This document shows, piece after piece, positions 22,335 to 34,893 of a DNA stretch of 64,000 nt. The notes under the pieces are model-generated. The model was not told the origin of the DNA and did not search any database. It was given only the letters and a program-made list of their open reading frames with translations. Position numbers and translations under genes: made by a program. The stretch covers positions 434,900 through 498,899 of the forward strand of contig MNCI01014507.1 in NCBI GenBank assembly GCA_015680685.1, given 5' to 3'. Source of the stretch: Gnetum montanum (Eukaryota; Streptophyta; Gnetopsida; Gnetales; Gnetaceae). Numbering within the stretch: the first letter of the stretch is position 1; every line of letters begins with the position of its first letter.

Positions 22335-24860
22335 ATGTCTTCTTCTTCACACAAGAGCACTTCACCGCCTAGGCTAACACAAGAGATAGTCAGCGGCATA
22401 ATACACATAACCAAGATCTGCCAGTTCCTCAATAGTTTCATGTGGTATATACTCATCACGATGAGTATGTACCTGACTTTACCTTTATTCTCCATCAAGA
22501 TAAACAACTACATTGGAGAGACTTGGAAGGTAACATAGTGTTGCCTCCAAACTGATCAGTCCTTAACATGCTCCTTTGTGCTCTCTCATGAATAGGCATG
22601 TCATTTTTGTATGCAGAATATGTTGCATGGGATCATGACACAAGGGACTACCATCCTACAAAAGCACACCATCAAAGAGACTTGTGACAAGAGAGATATC
22701 ATACATCCTTGAAGGGTAAATGGTCCCATAATGCTATGCATGTCTTGAGCGAAATTGAGGGTGGTGAACCTACTTCAATACATTCCCCACCAAACGATGT
22801 TCCTCCTCCTAATGATGGTCAGGAGGTGGTGTATCAAAACCTCCACTCCACTATTCACAACTTGATTTTTGATACCCACAAACACAAAGTGTTCAAAGAA
22901 GGAACACAAACACACGATAAGGATGGATGTTCTGATTGTGATCACGATCTGGCCAAGACCACAAAAGAGAAGGTAGAAAACATCATCATAGTGATCGTTC
23001 TCCTTCTTCTTCACATTCATCATCATATTCACACTCTCCTTCAGTGTCCAAATGCAATCATAAGGAAACTAACTTTGAGGATAAAGGAAAATAGAGTGAA
23101 AAACATTGATAAGATAATCGAGAATGAGGACAAGGGCACACTAAGGAATAAAGGCATAGAAGAAGGGAGAGTAGGGAACTTCGTAGACACCATATATGCT
23201 ATGAATGAGATGATCATGAAGAATTCCTACTCACAACTAGAATCATGCTAGATATAATGGAAGCCATAAGAGTTCCCACAAGGCACCAAAAGGATAGTAG
23301 GATCAAGAGGTTAGACATGAACAACATCCCACAATTTGAAGGGGGATACAACACTAATCCTCAAAACCATTTACAAGCATTCCACGATGCATGTGCTTTT
23401 TATAACATAGAAAATGAATGAAAAAAACTAAAGTTGTTCCTAAGGACACTAGTGAAACAAGCTAAAAACTTATACCAGTCCTTAGAACCGAAATCCATTT
23501 GGAGGTGGAGTACAATGTTAGAACTATTTAATGATAAGTACCAAACATACTCCCGAGTGTCTAACCTACAAAAGAAAATCTAAGGATGGAAGCAAGAAAA
23601 TCATGAACCCTTGGATGCTACCATGGGCTACTATTATGCACTGTTACATTGTTTCCCTGGCCATGGTTATTCATAGCAGGATCAACTATGCCATCTCGTA
23701 AATGGACTTAGGCATGAAACAAGAAGAACCCTTGGGACGTATGCCCAAGGAAGGTTATCGAAGCTCAGGTCTCATCAAATTCATAGATTGCTAGAGCAAG
23801 TAGCCAAAGAAGAAGGTGAGCTATGGAAGAGAGAAAGTGCGAAAGAGTACAATCGAGATAATTCCCTTCAAAAAAGGGGAGTGAGATTCTATGAGGAAGA
23901 AGAGTCACCACTCAAAGAGATGATGAATAGGAAAACCTTCCCGCTCCAAAAGTTAACAACCAAAGTATCAGCAAATGTAGACCAAATGTGGGACTCCCTA
24001 GATAGTAGGTTTGAAATTGTTCTTGAAATCGTAGAGGACTCTAGGGAGTGAGGTAGTGAGCATGACAAAAAGAAAAAGAGAGAAGTAGATAATGCACGTA
24101 ATAAGGGTAAGGGTAAAATGGCCATCACCAAAGAGGTTGTGGATTCAAACATAGACAATGATGGTGGATGTGAGATATGCCAATATGACCATCCTAAGGG
24201 ATGTTTCCTAGTAATCTCACATCTACAAGAGTCTGGGGTGTATGCGCTTAACCCACGATTTAATAAACGGCAAGCACCTTGACGGTTACCTTATCCCCAA
24301 GGTAACCCAATGCAGTTCCACCAATCTTCAACATATTATCCAAGTGGAAATCCACCACAACCTATTGAGCAACATAAATAGTGGCAATACCCACAATCAT
24401 GGGGGATGCCACCACCAAGGCAAAAATACCCCTACCGGCAACCAGACCCATATGGCTACTACATGCATCATCCAATCTCTCCACCTGACTCTGTTGGTCA
24501 TGTTATATAAAAAAATCACTACCAAGCTTAGGAGTATTTTAGAACTCCTTCTCTTAGGGGAGATAACCCACACACATACCATCCTTCAAATCTATCCGCA
24601 ACTCTCACACCAATAGCTCCATTACCACATGCTCTAGCAATGCAAGGGGAACTCCCTACTCAGCTGCAGTAACGCAATGCCACAAGGGCTATAAATACTC
24701 AACCTATTGTTGGCTGTAACAACTATATGACTAGAAGACCTTTCTTGAGAACCAACAACCCAACCAAGACCTTACATCCACAAGCAGTTGAACCTCTGAA
24801 TGCCTCTCCATCAAATAAGGCTTTAGAGCTCCCTTCAAACCAAACACTAAGCTCAACACA
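22335..24860 (+). pseudogene. gag of element 4
   Basis: The start ATGTCTTCTTCTTCACAC matches the other gags. The Ser/Pro-rich N-terminus is followed by the capsid core MNNIPQFEGGYNTNPQNHLQ near 23318. The segment MLEQVAKEEGELWKRESAK is open for 87 codons from 23788. A complete zinc-knuckle-like CEICQYDHPKGC is near 24172. Stops include changes from Gln codons. It is a pseudogene. Confidence 0.8.
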
Positions 24861-24869
24861 TACAGTTAT

Positions 24870-25650
24870 GTTAACACATGTCGTTACTGACTGGATTAAG
24901 GTTGGCCACCTTCTCAAGAAATTCTTTGATCCTAGAAGCCCTCTAATCTATCTCTAATTCATTGGGAATGAACCATGTAAAGCTCTTCCGGACATAGGTT
25001 CCAGAGTCAACCTAATATCACAAGAGATATACAAAGCCTAGAACCTGCCTCCATTAAGGAAGAGCAATATTTGACTAGAGCTGGCCGACCAGTCCATCAC
25101 TGTTCCCTTGGGACTAGTGGAGGACATCGTTACCACTATGTGTGGGTGGTCATATCTAGTTAATTTTCTAGTGATATAAGTAAACAACAGTAAATGGGAC
25201 TTCCCAATAATAATGGGAAGAGCATGGCTAAGTACTATAGATGCATGCCTAGGAATCCATGATCTTTCCCTAGAAATATCTAAGAAAAAAAGTTTTGGAA
25301 AGATCGAGAAGAAGAAAGTTCCATGCATCACATATAGTGACACAGGGTGCAATTGCATGTAGAAATCATGTGTTATGCAAAGTTTAGCATTTCCTACATG
25401 TAATCGATGTGCACAAGACATTCATATACAAAAGTGCTTGTATGCAGCAGCCACACGACAAGAAGACACATAGTGGATGATGGCTGATCAAGAGAGCAAC
25501 TCACTAACATGCATGGAACTTACTGAGAGAATAACTAATTCTTACATTAAAAGCATAGATACACTAGAGCAAGTCTGTTGCCAACTTCCAAGCCTTAACC
25601 TTGAAAAAATCAACTGGGGGAAGTTGGAAATTCTTGAAAGATTTAAACAA
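24870..25650 (+). pseudogene. Protease and linker of element 4
   Basis: NEPCKALPDIGSRVNLISQ near 24970 is the active-site segment; here DLG has become DIG and the preceding Leu is Pro. VEDIVTTMCGWSY and FPIIMGRAWL follow. In-frame stops are present. The linker LPSLNLEKINWGKLEILE near 25590 runs into RT after a deletion. Confidence 0.75.
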
Positions 25651-25659
25651 GAATCCTAG

Positions 25660-26960
25660 GATATGTTAGCATAGGATGTACACTGACCCCTCTATGAAAC
25701 CTTGAAAACAACCATAGAGGTAATTGAACCCAAAATTGAAGCATGTAGTAAAAGAAGAAATAGAATAGCTTCTTAAGGTTGGGTTCATATATCCCATTGC
25801 TGATAGTAAATGGGTTAGCCCTCTGGTAATCGTGCCAAAAAAAGGAGGCAAGTGAAGGATGTGCATAGATTTTAGGCTGTTGAACATGGCAACATTTAAG
25901 GATCACTTTCCATTACCATTCATTAACCAAGTCTTAGACACCATAGTAGGGCATCGCTATTATAGTTTTCTAGATGGCTATAGTGGATACAACCAAATAT
26001 GGATAGCCCTAAAGGATCAAGCCAAGACAACGTTCACCAGTCTCTAGGGAACGTTCACATATAAACAAATGCCATTTGGCTTGTGCAATGCTCCTGCCAC
26101 ATTTCAAGGCCTAGTTCTAAGCATATTCTAACAGTAGATAGGAAACGGAGTGGAAGTCTTTATGGATGACTTCTCCACTTATGGAACAAGTTTTGATCAA
26201 GCCTTGGACCGATTAGAGAAAGTGCTGAAAAGATGCATAGAAACCAACTTAAGGCTCAACTAGCCGAAAATCCATTTAATGGTCCAACAAGGCATAGTAC
26301 TTGGGCATAAGGTTTCACATTCAAGAATAGAGGTAGGCCTAGATAAAGTTAGGGTCATCCAAGGAATCACCCGTCAACTAGAAACTATTAAGGACATTTG
26401 GTCATTCTTTGGACACACTGACTACTATAAGAGATTATTGAGAACTTCTCCAAGATTTCCAAACTATTAGTAAAGCTAACAAAGAAGGATGCATCATTTG
26501 AATGGACAAGGGAATGTGAACAAGCAGTCCAAACTCTGAAATAGAAGCTTGTAGAAACTCCCATTCTACAAGCTCTTGATTAGTCTAGACCATTCCATAT
26601 AATGACTAATGCATCCAATTATGCCTTAGGAGCCATACTTACATAGTTAGATGGCCAAAAATGTCCTTACTACATGCACTGTACAAGTAGGAGTATCACT
26701 GATGCACAACTTAACTACACAACTATTGAAAAATAATTAATGGTTGTAGTGTTTGCATTGGATAAGTTTAGGCACTATGTGTTAGGTTACAAAGTGTTCA
26801 TCCATATGGATCATAATGCAATCTAGTTCCTTATGAACACGCCAACGGTTAGCCCTCGTATTATACAATGGTTGGTAATCATATAGGAGTTTGATCTAAT
26901 GATGATCGATCAAAAGGGCACCGAGAACATAGTTGCAAGTCATTTATCTTGATTACCCTG
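25660..26960 (+). pseudogene. Reverse transcriptase and RNase H of element 4
   Basis: Open stretch 25859-26047 reads MCIDFRLLNMATFKDHFPLP to FLDGYSGYNQI. KQMPFGLCNAPATFQ follows, then VFMDDFSTYG near 26159 with both catalytic aspartates. RNase H covers about 26590-26960 (IMTNASNYALGAILT, QLNYTTIEK, FIHMDHNAI). It is readable along its length but has TAG stops in place of Trp and Gln codons. Confidence 0.85.
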
Positions 26961-27039
26961 GGACAACAAAGAGGATGAATATGTAATGTCTGATCATTTT
27001 CCTGATGAAGCCCTCTTTTCCATTGTAGTGAATAACTAA

Positions 27040-27835
27040 CCCATGGAGATGAATTGGTATAGTAGCATTCTCACCTATCTCCTTACCCAACGAACACCAC
27101 AGGAGCTGGACTTTAGGAAGAAACAACAGTTTCTTCACAAAGCCAAGTACTTCATGGAGATCAGCAGACAACTTTACAAAGTGTGTCCTGATGGCTTGGT
27201 TCGATGGTGCATGCCCAAGGTGGACCAACTAAGAGTTCTCCAAGACACTCATGAGGGCCCTTGTGGGGATCACTATGCAGGGCGATGAATGGCTATTAAT
27301 ATCCTACTTGTAAGATATTACTGGTCAACATTATTTTAGGACACCCATCAATTTGTCCAATCTTGTGAGCACTATCAATATGATGGGGGAATGACTGCTA
27401 GAATGGAGGATCTGTAACAATGGATTCAACTTTTAGAACCCTTCGACATTTGGGGAATAGACTTTATGGGTTCTATTACACCAATGTCCAATGGAAAAGC
27501 TTACATCATTGTTTTCGTAGACTATCTAATGAAATGGGTTGAAGCAGCTACTATTACAAACTACACATCATCTATAGTTGCATGATTTATGCAACAACAA
27601 ATCATAAATAGGATTTTTGTGCCACGTGCACTTATCTTGGATAATGGAACACACTTCATAGATGCAACTTTTTGGAAGTTAATGCAACGCTTAGGGGTTC
27701 AACATAAATTGACTACACCTTATCACCCCCAAGCTAATGGACAAGCTAAGGTCACCAATAGGGAGATCACTAAAATATTGACAAGGACAATTAGCAAGTA
27801 TAGGCGAGATTGGAGCATTAAACTAAATGATGCTC
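27040..27835 (+). pseudogene. Integrase of element 4, N-terminal and core part
   Basis: The zinc-binding part reads THEGPCGDHYAGR. Its CxxC has decayed to CEHY. The core keeps all three catalytic acidic residues: IDFMG near 27460, LDNGTHF near 27635 and NREITKI near 27760. PYHPQANGQAKVTN lies just before the last. A 130-codon stretch from 27589 is open. The reading frame is cut by element 5 after TGCTC (27831-27835). Confidence 0.85.
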
Positions 27836-28803
27836 TGATGAGTGGCAAGGTACCCCTACACTCAACCATACGAAATGAGCATAGCACATGTGATCTAGTC
27901 GAACTCTGCAAACTAAATGCCTACATGCCCCATGGAACACTTGGGGTTAATCATTCATTGTCTTCCCAGACTTACTCATAGTTGTCACGGTGTATGGTTA
28001 AGTAAGTCTGAGGTATATGATTTTTATAGCCTTTTCTAGTTTTTCTCCTATGCTATCAAGGTGAAGGTTTGAGAGAGCTAACTAACTCTAACTAAGGACT
28101 AAGTCTAAATTAACTAGTGTCAGCATCCATTTCCACTTACCGTACACACCCTAAACTATGCAATTGTGGCTACCAAACGCTAATTGTTACTTGGATCACC
28201 ACACGTAATGCACGTGCTCAAAGTGGTCATACTGAGGCACTTAGCTAGCCTAAACATGATGAGCAGCCGATTCCTTGACTAGTCATACACATCTGTAGAT
28301 GCTCGTAATCAAGTTGTACTCATCCCGCATTCTAGAAGATAAGGGTGAGAGAGACTAATCGTGATGAGTAGCTGATTCCTTGATTAGCCGTACACATTCA
28401 TCAATGCTCGTAATCAAATCATACTCATGTCGTGCTAATGTAGGTAATAAATAACAAGTAATAAATCCTATTCCATGCACTGTAAGGTTTATCCACAAAG
28501 TTCATCTTTATTGTCATACACAACTTGCGTTCAGGTACAAAGCTACTCGAATAAAGATCCATTCACTTGGGGACTCCTACTATGGGCACATGGAAAATAT
28601 TCTATCTCTGGAGTGATCAAACTGCCAGAATTTTCCTACTTTAAGCCTAGGATGGGAAATGAGGGGAGTGCCGCCTCTTATTTATAGATTTGGTAGCAGA
28701 TTGCGATATCATGTATGCGATATTGCAGGGGACGATGCAATATCGCGACGGCCGCGATATCGTGTACACGATATTGCGGTGCATACGATATCGCATCTCA
28801 TCA
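27836..28803 (-). repeat. 3' LTR of element 5
   Basis: The 968-bp LTR reads TGATGAGTGGCAAGG to GCATCTCATCA on the + strand. It carries six GATATC-like half-sites (28703-28795), a TATA box on the - strand, the hairpin ACACA-ACT-TGCGT (28518-28530) next to TTTATT (28507-28512), and an internal 105-bp imperfect duplication from 28258 and 28363. It differs from the 5' copy mostly by transitions. Confidence 0.9.
28258..28440 (-). repeat. Tandem duplication inside element 5 LTR
   Basis: Two units begin GATGAGCAGCCGATTCCTTG (28258) and GATGAGTAGCTGATTCCTTG (28363), and both continue through ATGCTCGTAATCAA. The same pair occurs in the 5' LTR near 34367 and 34469, so it predates the insertion. The LTR of element 7 has a single related unit. 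Confidence 0.75.
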
Positions 28804-28815
28804 TACCCCCATGAC
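28804..28815 (-). promoter_or_regulatory. Polypurine tract of element 5
   Basis: On the - strand this reads GTCATGGGGGTA and touches the 3' LTR. It matches the tracts of elements 4 and 7. Confidence 0.8.
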
Positions 28816-29563
28816 TGAATGAAAACTCATCCTCAAGTTCCTTACAATAATATCAGGAAGGTATGGAATTATTGAGGGGAATGGAACTAATGGGATGACA
28901 TGTGAATGGCTCATCATTACAAGACTTTACAAAAAGGGTGTTCATGACAACAAGGGTGAACACCTTATTACAATGACATCAAGCCTTTATTGGTAGTTGA
29001 GAAGAAAGAGAAAGAAAGAAGTGTTGCTACTGCCAACGCCAAGATTGCATCTCCATTGTCCATCCATAAGCGTGTCATCGATCTTGCTCCTTGCATAGCT
29101 GCTTCAACACTACTCCATTCCAAGTGTTTACTCCAGATCCAATCCGTTGTTGCATGTCCACCATCTACACACACAACACAATCTTAATTAGCAAGGGTAA
29201 ATGAATCTCAATGTAGTTGATACCTTGCTGTAGTGTAAGTCCATTGGCTAGGTTGTGGTATGGCTTATATGGATCTAGGAATATGTTACTGATGACTACC
29301 GAAGGTGTAGGATTTAGGAAGAAAATCAAAAATTTCAGGGCTAGGAGAAAATTAAAAAAATCAGGCCTCGTACCCCCATGACTAATCGCGAACCTCCAGT
29401 AGCATTAGAATGGAGAAAGAAAAGGACTAAGAAAGATAGATAAAAAGGGACAACTGAAAACATCAGTGAAATGGATGTCAAGATGGTAATGAAAAAAATA
29501 ACATTAATTGCAAAATGTTAAGGGAAAGAATTTAACTAATGCTCCAAATAGGAATGTCAGTGG

Positions 29564-30203
29564 NNNNNNNNNNNNNNNNNNNNNNNNNNNNNNNNNNNNN
29601 NNNNNNNNNNNNNNNNNNNNNNNNNNNNNNNNNNNNNNNNNNNNNNNNNNNNNNNNNNNNNNNNNNNNNNNNNNNNNNNNNNNNNNNNNNNNNNNNNNNN
29701 NNNNNNNNNNNNNNNNNNNNNNNNNNNNNNNNNNNNNNNNNNNNNNNNNNNNNNNNNNNNNNNNNNNNNNNNNNNNNNNNNNNNNNNNNNNNNNNNNNNN
29801 NNNNNNNNNNNNNNNNNNNNNNNNNNNNNNNNNNNNNNNNNNNNNNNNNNNNNNNNNNNNNNNNNNNNNNNNNNNNNNNNNNNNNNNNNNNNNNNNNNNN
29901 NNNNNNNNNNNNNNNNNNNNNNNNNNNNNNNNNNNNNNNNNNNNNNNNNNNNNNNNNNNNNNNNNNNNNNNNNNNNNNNNNNNNNNNNNNNNNNNNNNNN
30001 NNNNNNNNNNNNNNNNNNNNNNNNNNNNNNNNNNNNNNNNNNNNNNNNNNNNNNNNNNNNNNNNNNNNNNNNNNNNNNNNNNNNNNNNNNNNNNNNNNNN
30101 NNNNNNNNNNNNNNNNNNNNNNNNNNNNNNNNNNNNNNNNNNNNNNNNNNNNNNNNNNNNNNNNNNNNNNNNNNNNNNNNNNNNNNNNNNNNNNNNNNNN
30201 NNN
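29564..30203. other. Assembly gap, 640 N
   Basis: Unknown bases inside the 3' region of element 5. Flanking sequence on both sides is that region. Confidence 0.99.
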
Positions 30204-30526
30204 TCACACCCTTTTCAATCCTTGAGTCCTTCCTTAGTTTGAGAAGTGCCCAATCACCAATTCGTTTAAGTTCTTATTAAGAAGGGATTGTACATTTCCA
30301 AGTCGAGAGAAACCATAAAAATTGGTGGATGGATGGATGAAGTGATCTCATTGCTTGCCATATCAAAAGAAACATACCTTAGTATCAACATTGTGACTTA
30401 AAGGTAAAAACCAAACATTAGCAATATGAAAATAGTTCATACCATCATTTCGAACACTTATTGGGTGACAAACTTATAGGGTGGCTCACACACAAACACA
30501 CACAAATGGAAAAATTATAACAATTC

Positions 30527-30625
30527 TGTAAAACAAAAACTAGAAAAGTTAAAGAAATTTGTAAAATGAAAATTAGAAAAATTAAAGAAATTTGTAAAAC
30601 AAAAATTAGAAAAGTTAAAGAAATT
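30527..30625 (-). repeat. 33-bp tandem repeat, three copies
   Basis: Units start at 30527, 30560 and 30593, each beginning TGTAAAA and ending AAAGAAATT. Elements 1 and 4 have a single such unit at this place, so it expanded in element 5. The 11-codon periodicity of the overlapping ORF is a by-product. Confidence 0.85.
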
Positions 30626-30775
30626 TGTAAAAAAAATGTGTAAAAAAAATGTTGTAAAACAAAAATGTGTAAAAAAAATTGAAAAAGAACTGAGGGCCTC
30701 ATATGATCAGCATAGGTGGCCATCTCCCCCATGACTAAGTGGAAAGGGAGAGATCCAAAATAATGAGCACCTGTT

Positions 30776-31560
30776 TCAGTTTCTTAAAATTTTCCAACTT
30801 CTCCCAAATGATGATCTTAGATTAAGGGGTGGAAGTTGGCGACGCTCATATTCCAATGTATCTATGCCTTTGTTGTTAGCATGGGTTTCCTCAATTTGTT
30901 CCATGCATATTTTTCTTCTTCTTCTAGTAGCTATCAACCACGGGGTGTCTACTATTAGTTGTGTGGTTGCTACATATAGGCATATTTGGTTCAAAGTTTC
31001 TTGGGCACACCTGTTACATGGAGGTATTTCCTCCATGTCATCACCCGATGAATCATTGTATGTGATGCATGGAACTTTCCTCTTCTTGATCTTTCCACAT
31101 ATGTTTATCTTAGATATTTCCAAGGAAAAATCACGGATCCTAAGGCATGTGTCTACTGTACTAAGCCATGCCCTTCCCATTATAATTCAGAAGTCCCCTT
31201 CATTGTTGTTCACTTCAATCACCAGAAAATCAGCTAGGTAAGACCAACCACACATAGTGGTAATGATGTCCTCCACCAATCCCAAGGGAATGGTGATGGA
31301 CTGGTCTGCCAACTCTAGTTGAATGTTGCTCTTCTTATGTTGGGGAAAGTTCCAGGTGTGATACATCTCTCGTAAAATTAAGTTGACTCTAGAACCTAAG
31401 TCAAGAAGAGCCCTATGTGGTTCATTTCCGGTGATCTGCAAATAGATTAAGGGACTCCCATGATTAGTTAGTTTCTTGGGAAGATGTCCTACCTTGATCC
31501 AGTCAGTTAGAGTATGCATTAACACAACCGTATGCATTAAGCTCTGATTTTGGATGGAAG
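30776..31560 (-). pseudogene. Protease and linker of element 5
   Basis: A long readable segment holds ALLDLGSRVNLILREMY, VEDIITTMCGWSYLADFLVIEVNN and IIMGRAWLSTVDTC. One stop interrupts it at the FPII motif, where Pro-Ile-Ile has become stop-Ile-Ile near 31184. The downstream linker stays open for 134 codons to SFGRSWKILRN, right at the pol deletion. It is the best preserved protease region of the window, apart from the stop. Confidence 0.8.
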
Positions 31561-31569
31561 GGTGCTTCT

Positions 31570-33801
31570 AAGTGTTAGATGATGGAGGAGTGTACATGGG
31601 ATCAACCGCTTGTTGTTGCAAGAGTTTGTCTAGGCTTTTGGCTCTGAAGTAAGGTCTTCTCCTTTTACAGTTGTTAAAATCAGCAGCAGGTTGGATATTT
31701 ATAGCTCTCATAGCGTGACGTTGCTGCGGTTGAGGAGGAAGTTCCCCTTACATTGTTGGAGCAAGAGGTTATGGGAATTACTTGTGGTGGAAGAGGTGCA
31801 GATGGATTAGGAGGATGGTGTGGGTATGGAGTATCTCCCAGAGGAGAAGGAGTCCTTCTAAAGTACTCCCAAACTTGGTAGTAATGGTTGGGAGTTGCGT
31901 GACTCATAGAGTCACTTGGAGAAATCGGCTGCTGCACATAATATCCATAAGGGTTAGGCTACTGGTAAGGGTACTGATGTTTCGGTGATGGCATCCCCCA
32001 TGACTATGGGTATTNAGTCGATAGCCACATCGGAGTTAGTAATTTTTCCCTTACCCTTGTTATGTGCAGGGCTTAAATCTCTCCACTTTTTCTTACCTTT
32101 ATCACTACTTTGTTCTACCTTAGACTCTTCTACAATTTTCAAGACAGTTTTAATTTTAGAGTCTAAGGAACTCCATACGTTATCTACCTTAGTCGCTATT
32201 TCTGTTGTTAATTTTTGGATTGGCAAGGTTTTCCAGTTCACCAACTCTTCGATTGGTGACTCATCCTCTTCATCACAAAATTTCACTCCCTTCTTTCGAA
32301 CGGAGGGATCACGGTTATACTCTTTTCCACTTTCCATTTTGTGTAGCTCACCTTCTTCTTTTGCTACTTGCTCCAACAAGCTATGTACTTCATGGGCTCT
32401 AAGCTATGAGAGTCTCCCTTGGGTGTAAGCTCCAAGGGTCCTTCTAGTTTTATGCCTTAGCCCATCCATGATGTGGTGAAGTTGATCTCGCTGAGCATAC
32501 CCATGGCACAGGCAATGATGTAACAATGTGTAATAGTGGACCATGGTAGCATCCAAGGGTTCGTGTGTACCTTGCTTCCAGTCTTGGATCTGCTTACGCA
32601 AATTGGACACTCTAGAGTACGTTTGATACTTATCGTTGAACAATTCTAGCATCGTACTCCACCGCCTGATGGTTTCCAGTTCTAAGGACCGGTACAAACT
32701 CTCTACTTCTTTAGTGAGTGTCCTTGGGAATAACTTAATTTTTTGCCACTCATTTTCTATATTCTGCAAGGCACAAGCATCGTGGAATGCCTGTAAATGA
32801 TTTTGCGGTTCAGCATTGTATCCCCCTTCAAATCGTGGGATGTTATTCATGTCTAAATGCTTGATTCGACTATCCTTTAAATGCCTTGTGGGAATCCTAA
32901 CTACCTATATTATGTCAAGCATACATTGGGTTGTGAGTAGGGATTCATCATGATCATCTCTTTCATGACGCCTGTGATGTCTGCGTTGTTCCCTACTCTC
33001 CCTACATCCTTTTCCTTGTCCTCTCTCTCGACTTTCCCGTCGAGGTCTTTCATCTTTCTTACTTTTATCCTCATCTTCATGTTCATGGTGGCTGTGCCCA
33101 AATGTGGAAGAAGAGGGTGAGTGATGTGAAGAAGGGGAAGAAGAAGGGGAACCATTGCCATGATGATGTTTCTTACCTTCTCTTCGGCTGCTACGGCCTC
33201 GATCGTGGTGACGATCTAAGTGCCCATCCTTAGCATATGTGGTTGTTTCCTCTATGAACAGTTAGCATTCATGGGCATCAAAACTAGGGATATGTATCAT
33301 TGATCATAGGTTCTGATACCCAACCTCCTCATCATCGTTAGGAAGAGGAACATCTTTTGCTAAAGAACCAGTGATAAGGGGTTCCTCATCTCCTATTTCG
33401 CTAAGGACATGCAGGACCTTGCCCTTCAACAGTGCATATTGACTCTCCTACCTTAAGTCCCTCATATGTTGGGCACCTATGGGATAATAATCCCTTATGT
33501 CAAAGTCCTCCACAACGTATTCAGCATATAGTTCATTCATGCCTATCTATGCTAAGGCATGGAAAAGCATGTGAGAGATTGATCGTTCTGGGGGTAACAC
33601 AATGTTACCTTGCAAGTCTCTCCATCACAGCTATACATCTTGATGGAGAATAAAAGTAAAATTAGGAATATACTCATCGGGATGAGTATATGTCATCTTA
33701 TATTGTTTAGGACTTGGCTAATTTTGGTTGTGTGTTTTATCTTGCCGACTGTCTCGTGTGTGGTCCTTAGGTGGTGAGTTGCTCTTATGAGAAGAAGGCA
33801 T
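31570..33801 (-). pseudogene. gag of element 5
   Basis: It starts at ATGCCTTCTTCTCATAAG (33801 downward). MNNIPRFEGGYNAEPQNHLQ opens a 148-codon stretch at 32850. A single TAG in place of a Lys codon (element 4 has AAG) at 32404 separates it from the next 141 codons in the same frame. The zinc-knuckle segment is missing at a single N (32015), about 200 bases compared with other copies, so that loss may be an assembly effect. The Pro-rich tail runs to about 31680. Confidence 0.8.
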
Positions 33802-33924
33802 TTTTATTGGTATGCTAATTCACCATTATATAAATTTTCTCTTTTGATTAACCTAAAGTTTTGTTAAGGCTCACAACGATGTGAGTGATATCCCTTATGT
33901 TCTATTCGGCGCACAAACACTTAG

Positions 33925-33942
33925 TCCCCAGCAATAGCGCCA
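33925..33942 (-). promoter_or_regulatory. Primer binding site of element 5
   Basis: On the - strand it reads TGGCGCTATTGCTGGGGA and matches the tRNA-Asp complement at 15 of 18 positions. It is the best preserved primer site here. One base separates it from the LTR. Confidence 0.88.
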
Positions 33943-33943
33943 A

Positions 33944-34893
33944 TGATGAGTGGTGAGGTACCCCTACACTTAACTATACGAAGCGAGCATAGCATGTGCG
34001 ATCCGGTCGAACTCCGTAGACTAAATTCCTATATGCCCCATGGAACACTTGGGGTTAATCATTCGTTGTCTTTCTAGACTTACTCATAGTTGTCACGGTG
34101 TATGGTTAAGTAAGTCCAAGGTATATGATTTTTATAGTCTTTTCTGGTTTTTCTCCTATGCTATCAACGTGAAGGATTGAGAGAGCTAACTAACTATAAC
34201 TAAGAACTAATTCTAAATTAACTAGCATCATCATCCGTTCCCACTTACCGTACACACCCTGAACTATGCAACTGTGGCTACCAAACGCTAATCATTATCG
34301 GGATCACCACACGTAACGCACGTGCTCGAAGTGGTCGTACTAAGGCACTTAACTAGCTTAAATGTGATGAGCAACCAATTTTTGACTAGCGATACACATC
34401 CATAGATGCTCATAATCAAGTCGTACTCATCCCGCATTCTAGGAGATAAGGGTGAGAGAGACTAATCGCGATGAGTAGCCGATTCCTTGATTAGTCGTAC
34501 ACATTCTTCAATGCTCATAATCAAGTCATACTCATGCTGTGCTAATGTAGGTAATAAATAACATGTAATAAATAACAAGTAATAAATCTTATTCCATGCA
34601 CTGCAAGGTTTATCCACAAAGCTCATCTTTATTGTTGTACACAACTTACGTTTAGGTACAAAGCTGCTCGAATAAAGATCCATTCACTTGGGGACTCCTA
34701 CTACAGGCACATGGAAAATATTCTATCTCTGGAGTGATCAAACTGTCAGAGTTTTCCTACTTTAAGCCTAGGATGGAAAATGAGGGGAGTGCCACCTCTT
34801 ATTTATAGATTTGGTAGTGGACCGTGATATTGCGTACGCAATATCACAGGGGACGACACGATATCACGGTGCATGCGATATCGCGTCTCATCA
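33944..34893 (-). repeat. 5' LTR of element 5
   Basis: The 950-bp LTR is bounded by TGATGAG and CTCATCA. It has four GATATC-like half-sites (34823-34885) against six in its partner. It also has an extra short AATAAATAACATGT-type duplication near 34551. The right neighbour TGTTC is the target duplication. Confidence 0.9.

Larger units (their letters stand above)
28816..30775 (-). other. 3' non-coding region of element 5, with assembly gap
   Basis: Apart from the gap, it matches the 3' regions of elements 1, 3 and 4. It starts on the - strand with TCATGGGGGAGATGGCC near 30735. The apparent long ORFs here are runs of N. No coding sequence is supported. Confidence 0.65.
27836..34893 (-). mobile_element. 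Element 5: pol-less Athila-like element inside element 4
   Basis: It is in reverse orientation with LTRs at 33944-34893 (5') and 27836-28803 (3'). The target duplications are TGCTC (27831-27835) and TGTTC (34894-34898). It has a primer site, gag and protease. The protease linker is joined near 30770 to the start of the 3' region, so RT, RNase H and integrase are absent. A 640-base assembly gap lies inside the 3' region and cannot hold a full pol. It is the innermost level of the nest. Confidence 0.9.

Noticed and set aside
28703-28795. Spaced palindromic repeats resembling a CRISPR array
   Set aside because: They are short, irregular, lie at the same place in every LTR of a plant retrotransposon family, and have no cas genes or unique spacers.
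29508-30242. Long apparent ORFs on both strands
   Set aside because: They consist almost wholly of N bases in an assembly gap.
30445-30732. 95-codon ORF with an 11-residue hydrophobic repeat
   Set aside because: It is the translation of the 33-bp A-rich tandem repeat; the - strand frame has no counterpart in the other elements.
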